Positions 57,724 to 64,000 of a stretch of 64,000 nucleotides of DNA are shown here, one piece after another. The position numbers and the translations under genes are program-made. The notes below the pieces were generated by a model. The model searched no databases and was not told where the DNA came from. It worked only from the letters and a program-made list of their open reading frames with translations. The DNA lies in NCBI GenBank assembly GCA_022605405.1, contig JABYQQ010000017.1, positions 310,001 to 374,000 on the forward strand, in the 5' to 3' direction. This stretch comes from Earliella scabrosa (Eukaryota; Basidiomycota; Agaricomycetes; Polyporales; Polyporaceae). Numbering within the stretch: position 1 is the stretch's first letter; each line of letters begins with the position of its first letter.

Positions 57724-59701
57724 ATGATCTCTCTCAAAGCATCGGAGCACCCTCTGAAGTCCGTGACGATCTTCCAGTCGTCCACCGCGGAACTGACACG
57801 GACGTTTGCCGTGGACCTTCAGGCGCGTGTTCACGCCTTACCGTTATCACTTGTCGACACACTTAGCTGAGCTTGCCCACCCGTATACAGTCCGGTCGAA
57901 ACACGGTGGAGATATATGATCTGTCGAGCGCCATAGATACAGAGTCTCCTAGGATCCACGGGCTTGGTACCGCTGCCCGCGTTTTCGACGTCTCCTGCAA
58001 CCTTCGCGCCCGGCCATCCAAGTACAGGGACACAAAAAACCTCGAGGCCATCAAGGCCATCGCAGCGAAGCGCGAGACTCTGCTTCTAGAGCACGACGTA
58101 CGCCAGGAAGAGTACGAAATGCTCAAGCAGCTCAGCCCAGAGGCAGCATTGACCACCGAAGCGTCCGCGCGGATCGACACCTTCGCAGACAACGTGGTTC
58201 GCCGCAAGCGCGACGCCAAGAGGGCTGTGTTGGAGTACGTCGGGCAGATCGAAGAGCTCGACGACGAGCTGTGGACTCTTCAGAACACGCACAAGGGAGA
58301 AACTGCCGCGCGCGTTGTCGCCACCATTCTCACCAAGCACGAATGTCGGGTCGAGTTCCAGCTCACCTACCGTAAGCCTCCATCACCCTCATGTTCTCCC
58401 TTCAATGGGTACTCAGACTCAGCACGCTGCGATATAGTCGTCACCGGGGTCAAATGGCAGCCACACTACGACTTGCACGCGAGCACCGCGGATGGAAAGC
58501 CGTCCTCGGACGTCGTTCTGCTCTACTGCGCCAACATCAGTCAGAACACCGGTGAGGACTGGAATGATACCATGCTGACGCTCAGCACGGCCAGCTCGCA
58601 GGCGCTCAAGAGCCTGTCCATCCCGAAGCTCGTCCCACTCAAGGTCTTTCATGCACAAGACGCGTCCTTCGCCGCCGCGACGAATGGAGATTCACGCCTG
58701 CTTGGGTTCGGTGCCGCGTCAATGTTTGGAAGGGGTGGTGGCAGAGGTGGTAGAGGCGCCGCGTCAACGCGTGGCAGAGGCGGATTCTACGGCGCAATGA
58801 TGGGGAGCGCGTCAGAGACGAGGTTGACCTCGAACGAGGAGGAGGACGAAGGATTTGCTGTGGTCGCTCCCGAGGATACCGAGCTCGGACAGAGCACGAG
58901 TGTTGACCGTAGCCCGTTGTCCCTCGCGTATCGTGTCGAAGGGACGGTGTCCCTCCCGAGCGATGGGATCGCGCACAAGGTGTCCATCACGATGCTCGAG
59001 TTCTCCGCGGAGCTCAAGTATGTGTGTGTCCCGCGCAAGACGACGTCGGCGTTCATCGAGGGGACGGTGAAGAACACGAGCGAGTACGAGCTGCTCGCGG
59101 GCCCGGTGAGCGTGTTCATGGACGACGGGTTCGTCACCAAGACCTCTCTCAGCGTGAGTACATCCATCGTAGTCTCATCCGGACAGCGTCGAGCGCGTGT
59201 TGACAAATACCCCGACAGCTCATCGGCGTGAACGAGAGCTTCAACTGCGTTCTCGGCGTCGACACCGCGCTCAAGGTGTCGTACAACCAGCGCTCCGTCA
59301 CCTCGCAGGAGCCGCCGCGCAGCTTTGCCGAGCCCACGAAGACCACGACGCGCACGATCACCGCGACGGTCACGAACGGGCACCAGTTCGACATCTCCGC
59401 GCTCATCGTGCGCGACGGCATTCCCCTCGGAGACGCGGACGCGAACATCAAGGTCATGCTGCGGAAGCCGGACGGGCTCGCGCAGGCCAAGGACGGCGAG
59501 GAGGTTCCTATTGACCTTGGGGCGGACGTGAAGGATGCGAAGGTGCGGTGGTCGAAGGTCGAGAAGGGCCAGGGCGGGGAGAAGGATGGGATGTACGAGT
59601 GGGTGTGCGGGACGGTGGTGGCGGGCAAGGAAGTGAACTTCGAGACGGAGTGGGATATCCAGTCGCCTATCAACGTCCGCGGCCGGTGGGAGGAGACATA
59701 A
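57724..59701 (+). CDS. DUF4140/DUF4139 protein, paralog F, with RGG-type insertion
   Basis: The start ATG at 57724 gives MISLKASEHPLKSVTIFQSS. Exon 1 (57724-57822) ends CTTCAG and intron 1 begins GCGCGT and ends ACAG at 57890, again only in frame as GC-AG. Exon 2 has SAIDTESPRIHGLGTAARVF, LEHDVRQEEYEMLKQ and VRRKRDAKRAVLEY. After VTGVKWQPHYDLHAST and LTLSTASSQALKSLSIPK, the linker contains FGRGGGRGGRGAASTRGRGG, an RGG-rich stretch missing from all other paralogs. Then come LSLAYRVEGTVSLPSDGIAH and LLAGPVSVFMDDGFVTKTSL. Intron 59154-59218 is identical to that of E. The last exon ends GRWEET. No lesion was seen. Confidence 0.88.
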
Positions 59702-59967
59702 GTAGTCAGATGACTCGAGCCGGGGCAACCTTTTGCGACGCGTTCAACATTCCCATTGTGTCACTAAGTATCTCTGACCGTGTTTGTTCTCAATATACGA
59801 GTATCGTGTCAGACAGTCAATCTAGTTGGCGTCTGCTCCTGAAGTCCGCGTTGGGTTGACTCGTGCACGTGTCGGCTCGAGTGTGATCTTGTAGTCGCCA
59901 TCTCGAGTACTAGTGTCCGCTCAGAACAGATACCATTGTTCTTCCCCGTTGCTGCATTGAAAAGACT

Positions 59968-61928
59968 ATGCACACCATCCCTACTACACCTTTGACTTTG
60001 AATGCTTACGATCATCCTGTCCGATCCGTGACGATCTTCCAATCGTCAACTGCGGAGCTCACCCGTACGTTCGCTATCAGGCTGGCGGTGAGTGTCTACC
60101 CCTCCGATTCAAAACCAGAATTCATCCCTCATTCGAGTTCATATCCCATTTGACCTGGTCATGCCGCGGTGGCAGACCGGTAGGCATCGCGTGGAAATCA
60201 AAAGCATATCCAGCAGTATCGATACGGAATCGCCCAGGATCCACGGCCTGGGCGATGCAGCGCGTGTCTTCGACATATGCTGCGACGTGATGCGCACTAC
60301 ATCGAGTACCATTATCAAGAGCAAGAACGCAGAGGCTATCTCAGGCCTCAACACTCAGAAGAGGATGCTCAACTTGGAGCGTGCTCACCGTCAACAGGAG
60401 TGCGAGGCACTGGAGAACAGTACCTGTACAGTGTTGGAGAAAGCGGACCCCGAAAGACTCGAGGCCCTTTTGGATCGCATCACCGCGCGCAAGCGTGCTG
60501 GAAGGGAGGCCATTGTTGATCTCGATGAGCGAATCGCGAAGATTGAAGAGGAGATCTTTCTTCTGGGGAAGAAACATAAGGGCGAAACGGGGGCGATCAT
60601 CACCGCGACGATTGTCGCTAAACGTGACTGCGAGGTCGAGTTACGGCTGACGTACTGTGAGTACCTCAACCCACGTCTGCATGGCGCACTGGAGTGACTG
60701 ACCGTGACCATGCGCGAAGTGGTGTCGGGAGCCACATGGACGCCATACTACGATCTGCGTGCTACAAACAACGACGGGAAACCCTCTCCTGATGTCTCGC
60801 TACACTACTGTGCGAACATTACACAGAGCACAGGCGAGGACTGGGACGACGCCTCGCTCACTCTGAGCACGGCCAACTCCCAGACGCTCCGAAGCCTCTC
60901 CGTACCCACAGTGGAGTGTCTCAAGATCGCTGCTTCCACGCCTGTGGTCATCGCTGAACATCGGAGACCTCGTTCTCGTTCTCCACCATACTCAGGCCAT
61001 GGACAGTATCGCCGCAGAGCAGTGCTCAGTCGATCTCCTGAATGGGATAGGCAGCCCATCCGCTCCTCTCCTCCTCCCAATAATGTCGCTACCCAACTCC
61101 CCGAACCTGCAGAGATCGATCGCGGCAATCCGCTGTCTCTCGCCTTCCGCATCGGCGATGCTGCCTCCCTCCCAAGCGACGGGCTTGCACACAAGGTATC
61201 GATCGCGGTGCTCGATTTCGCCGCCGAGCTGCAGTATGTATGCGTGCCGCGGCAGATGGAGGCGGCGTTCATCGAAGCGAGCATCAAGAACACTAGCGAG
61301 TACGAGCTGCTTGCGGGGCCTGTGAGCGTGTTCATGAACGACGGATTTGTCACCAAGACATCGCTCGGGGTGCGCCTCTCTCTCCCACCCTACTCCTGAT
61401 TCCAAGCTAGCATGAATTTATGAGATGATTCTGTAGCTGATCGGCGTGAACGAGACCTTCAAGTGCACCCTCGGTATCGACACCGCTCTGAAGGTCTCGT
61501 ACCAGCAGAACACTCGCACCGAACAGGAGCCGCCGCGCAACTTTGCAGAACCAACGAAGACCACGACGCGGACGGTAACCGCAACGGTGCTGAACAACCA
61601 CCAATTCGACATACACTCACTCGTCGTCCGCGATGCCATCCCGCTCGCGGACGACGACGCGAAGGTGAAGATCATGCTTCGCAAGCCCGAGGGACTTGCA
61701 CGAGCAAAGGACGACGAGGAAGTGTCTGTCGAGGTTGGCGGTGACGCAACGGACGTCAGAATCCGCTGGATGAAGATTGTGAACGGAAAGGGCGGGGAAA
61801 AGGACGGGATGTTCGAGTGGGTGTGTGGAGTGCCAGTCGGAAAGGAAGTCAAGTTGGAGGCCGAGTGGGACGTCAAGGCCGCAGCCAACCTCAAGTGGGA
61901 GGAGAAGACAAATGATGCAAAGAAATGA
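59968..61928 (+). CDS. DUF4140/DUF4139 protein, paralog G
   Basis: Four exons (59968-60087, 60176-60656, 60720-61369, 61437-61928) encode about 580 residues in frame. Exon 1 has MHTIPTTPLTLNAYDHPVRS and VTIFQSSTAELTRTFAIRLA with a normal GT donor. Exon 2 has SSIDTESPRIHGLGDAARVF, RQQECEALENSTCTVLEKAD and LDRITARKRAGREAIVDLDE, closest to paralog B. Exon 3 has VSGATWTPYYDLRATNNDGK, LTLSTANSQTLRSLSVPT, a linker rich in Arg, Ser and Pro (HRRPRSRSPPYSGHGQYRRR), LSLAFRIGDAASLPSDGLAH and LLAGPVSVFMNDGFVTKTSL. Exon 4 has IGVNETFKCTLGIDTALKVS and ends EEKTNDAKK. It is outermost in the right cluster. Confidence 0.9.
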
Positions 61929-62608
61929 TACGGAGGTGGTGAGCAGGCGTAAGAGATGCCTATACATCCGGACATTTCCGTTGCATTGGAAGGAAGCCCA
62001 TACCTTCGCGATATCGCGATGTTCTGTATGCCCATGACGTTGCAGCAGAGATATTGTGATCTATTCACTATTCGACTACGTGACAAGAACACTTGAGCTT
62101 GTGACACCACTAAGGACCATACACGGACCCATAACCTGGTGACGAAATCATCAGTACATGTCTTTGGTCGCAAGGACATGAGAAGGATCAGCAAAGAGTA
62201 AGTTGTCTCATGCCCTCCTCCCCAGGACGCACCGGCGAGTGAATCCCTTTGGTGTGGGGAGGAGAGCGATCGAACGCAAATTACAAGAGTACCATCATGC
62301 CATCAACATAATGAATTGAACACTCACAGGTACCCTGAACATCATCGTCCGAGAATGGTCCCGATGCGTGCTCAAGCGCTCAAGACCGGCTGTAGGACAT
62401 TGGGCGGAAATTGAAGGTGCGTGGTAGACATTGAGAGCGAGGAGTTTGCAAACTTTCTGTAGACGCCCGAAGCAGCTGGATTTGGCTCTATTTGGATTGT
62501 GGCGCCATGCAAGGACTGAACGCCCGCGCCACAACGTCACCGGTCCTCCTCAGACTACTTACTGACTCTACATCGAAATCGCAACGGCCAACATACCGAG
62601 AGAAGGGC
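61929..62608. other. Intergenic between paralog G and the PITH gene
   Basis: About 680 nt between two plus-strand genes. It should contain the promoter of the PITH gene. No supported gene or RNA. Confidence 0.5.
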
Positions 62609-63567
62609 ATGTCGCATAACCACTCTCATGGAGGCTGTCATGACGAGAGTCACAGCCATGACCATGATCACGATCTGCCTGAGAACATCGGGCCCCGCGA
62701 CAACCTCTTCTTGCGCATCGACCGCGCGAACGTAGTCGCGATGAACGCCGAGGAACCAGGCAAAGGCCCAGAGGTGATCAAGCCGTGGGACAAGCGGCTA
62801 GACGAGGAGATAGTACGCTACTTGCTAATATGTGGAGAATGCACCCTGACATCGTGTTCACGCCTGGCAGTATCTCGAGTCTGACGCGGATGACCAAATG
62901 TATGGCTACCAAAGAAGTGAATCCCTCTGGACATTCGCAAGATACTGACACTGCAATAATGACGCTTACTAGGATTATCCGTGTGCCCTTCACCGGCGCC
63001 GTCAAGCTGCGGGCACTCCTACTAAAGGCGGGTCCTGCCGACCAGACCCCAGCTAAAGTGGCACTGGTACGCCACCGCGATTCTCTCTTGCGTACTTCGA
63101 GCACACTAACCTTTACCGCGCTCGGCCAGTTCCCAAACGTTGACCACGTTGACTTCTCGGACATCGCGGACATGAAGCCTGTGCAAGAGTTCACTGTGCC
63201 ACAAGGTCGCGATGTGGGCGAATATCACGTCATGTGCGTTCTTCCTCCTTTTTCGCATGGTACGTATGCTGAAGTGATTGCTGTACTTCTATAGGCCTGC
63301 GAAGTTTCCGAATGTTACCTCTATCACGCTGTTTTTTCCTGCGTCTCAGGGGGCGGACACGACCCGTATATACTACGTCGGCTTCCTCGGACAATGGAGT
63401 GAGGTGAGCGATCCGTCCGAACATTTCCTTGTGAACCTTGCCCACAAATGATTGGATCGCAGCGCAAGTTCGAACCCGTCACCGCCGTCTACGAGTCAAA
63501 ACCGAATCTGGCCGATCATGACAAGATTCAAGGCCTGAACGAGAACTGGAGTGCCCCATCATCGTAA
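62609..63567 (+). CDS. PITH-domain protein (PITHD1-like)
   Basis: The ATG at 62609 gives a His-rich start (MSHNHSHGGCHDESHSHDHD). The PITH (DUF1000) beta-sandwich follows over five or six exons: DNLFLRIDRANVVAMNAEEP, KPWDKRLDEEI, YLESDADDQM, IIRVPFTGAVKLRALLLKAG, FPNVDHVDFSDIADMKPVQE, YHVMPAKFPNVTSITLFFPA and IYYVGFLGQW. It ends LADHDKIQGLNENWSAPSS with TAA at 63565-63567. PITH domains bind the proteasome regulatory particle in thioredoxin-like protein Txnl1; this protein has PITH alone, as in PITHD1. No membrane segment or signal peptide is seen. Confidence 0.9.
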
Positions 63568-64000
63568 TCCAGGTTCGAGGTCGGATTCTGATGCAGCTTC
63601 CTATCCATTCATTTCCAACTGACCAAACCCATGGACAGTGTCGGTCAGACGAGCGGGACACAAGCGATGATTGTTACTTGTATGACTAAGAAAAGACCAG
63701 CGATGTAGCAATAGCCCTTCCGAATCCGAATGCAAACGGTTGCCCCCACGGAAACTCCAGAGATACCAGATAGGTGATTGATTGTCCTGATGCCTGGCAC
63801 AGCGACTGGTGCGCATCTATCTCTATTTCGCACTTTCGCCCCCACTACTACCACCTCCGTCTGTTGCATCTCACTTCAATCACTACCTCTACTTCCCCCA
63901 TACCGTTCCTGAGGCCTGAAGGTTAGTGTGGGTCACCCGGCCTATATGTCAATGCCGCCACCGCATGACCCTGGAGTCTCACCTCACAGTTCACTAGTAT
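63568..64000. other. Right end of window, no gene seen
   Basis: About 430 nt after the PITH gene. A TC/AC-rich stretch at 63830-63900 might be the start of a promoter for a gene beyond the window. Minus-strand frames here are short and without recognisable features. Confidence 0.4.

Noticed and set aside
1..64000. CRISPR arrays, bacterial operons, insertion sequences and prophage
   Set aside because: No spaced direct repeats or such genes were found, and intron-rich genes show that the DNA is eukaryotic.

Overview
The window looks like chromosomal DNA of a filamentous basidiomycete, most likely an agaricomycete of the white-rot or polypore type. Genes are broken by many short GT-AG introns (about 50-70 nt), coding sequence is GC-rich, intergenic gaps are short, and the conserved proteins are typical of fungi. 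No plasmid, phage, CRISPR, rRNA or convincing tRNA feature was seen. The placement is inferred from gene structure and protein character; no database was searched.

Layout, left to right. 0.4-8.9 kb: four tandem minus-strand genes of the DUF4140/DUF4139 (mucoidy-inhibitor-like) family, here called A, B, C and D. 9.8-14.5 kb: casein kinase II regulatory subunit (minus), a divergent GUP1-type MBOAT membrane protein (plus) and a small single-pass membrane protein (plus). 15.2-16.6 kb: a secreted protein made of two copies of one domain. 17.3-34.3 kb: a 5.1 kb segmental duplication carrying a membrane-anchored fatty-aldehyde-type dehydrogenase and a formamidase. The right copy is complete. The left copy has a complete dehydrogenase, but its formamidase is cut off at the duplication edge. 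Between the copies lies a gene-poor island with one small unknown gene. 35.1-39.4 kb: an alpha-arrestin-like protein with a very long disordered tail. 40.0-42.7 kb: a hypothetical protein and a TPR protein. 44.2-46.3 kb: an FAD monooxygenase. 46.9-51.6 kb: protein phosphatase methylesterase 1 and a Rix7/NVL-type double AAA ATPase. 52.1-61.9 kb: three plus-strand DUF4139 genes (E, F, G) with an unrelated secreted protein gene between E and F. 62.6-63.6 kb: a PITH-domain protein.

The most unusual feature is the pair of DUF4139 clusters. Seven apparently intact paralogs lie about 43 kb apart, each cluster transcribed away from the other. One subfamily (D, E, F) sits on the inner side of both clusters and the other (A, B, C, G) on the outer side, so the arrangement is mirror-like. 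D, E and F also share a first intron that appears to use a GC donor, and E and F share a 355 bp exact tract that includes an intron. Most other genes are ordinary housekeeping or enzyme genes with no evident joint pathway. The dehydrogenase-formamidase pair is the only neighbour pair that was duplicated as a unit.

Limits: exon structures were read by eye from splice signals and expected protein continuity. Several starts (RIX7, TPR protein, hypothetical at 40.0 kb) are unresolved. Coordinates given for multi-exon genes are the outer limits of the coding region.
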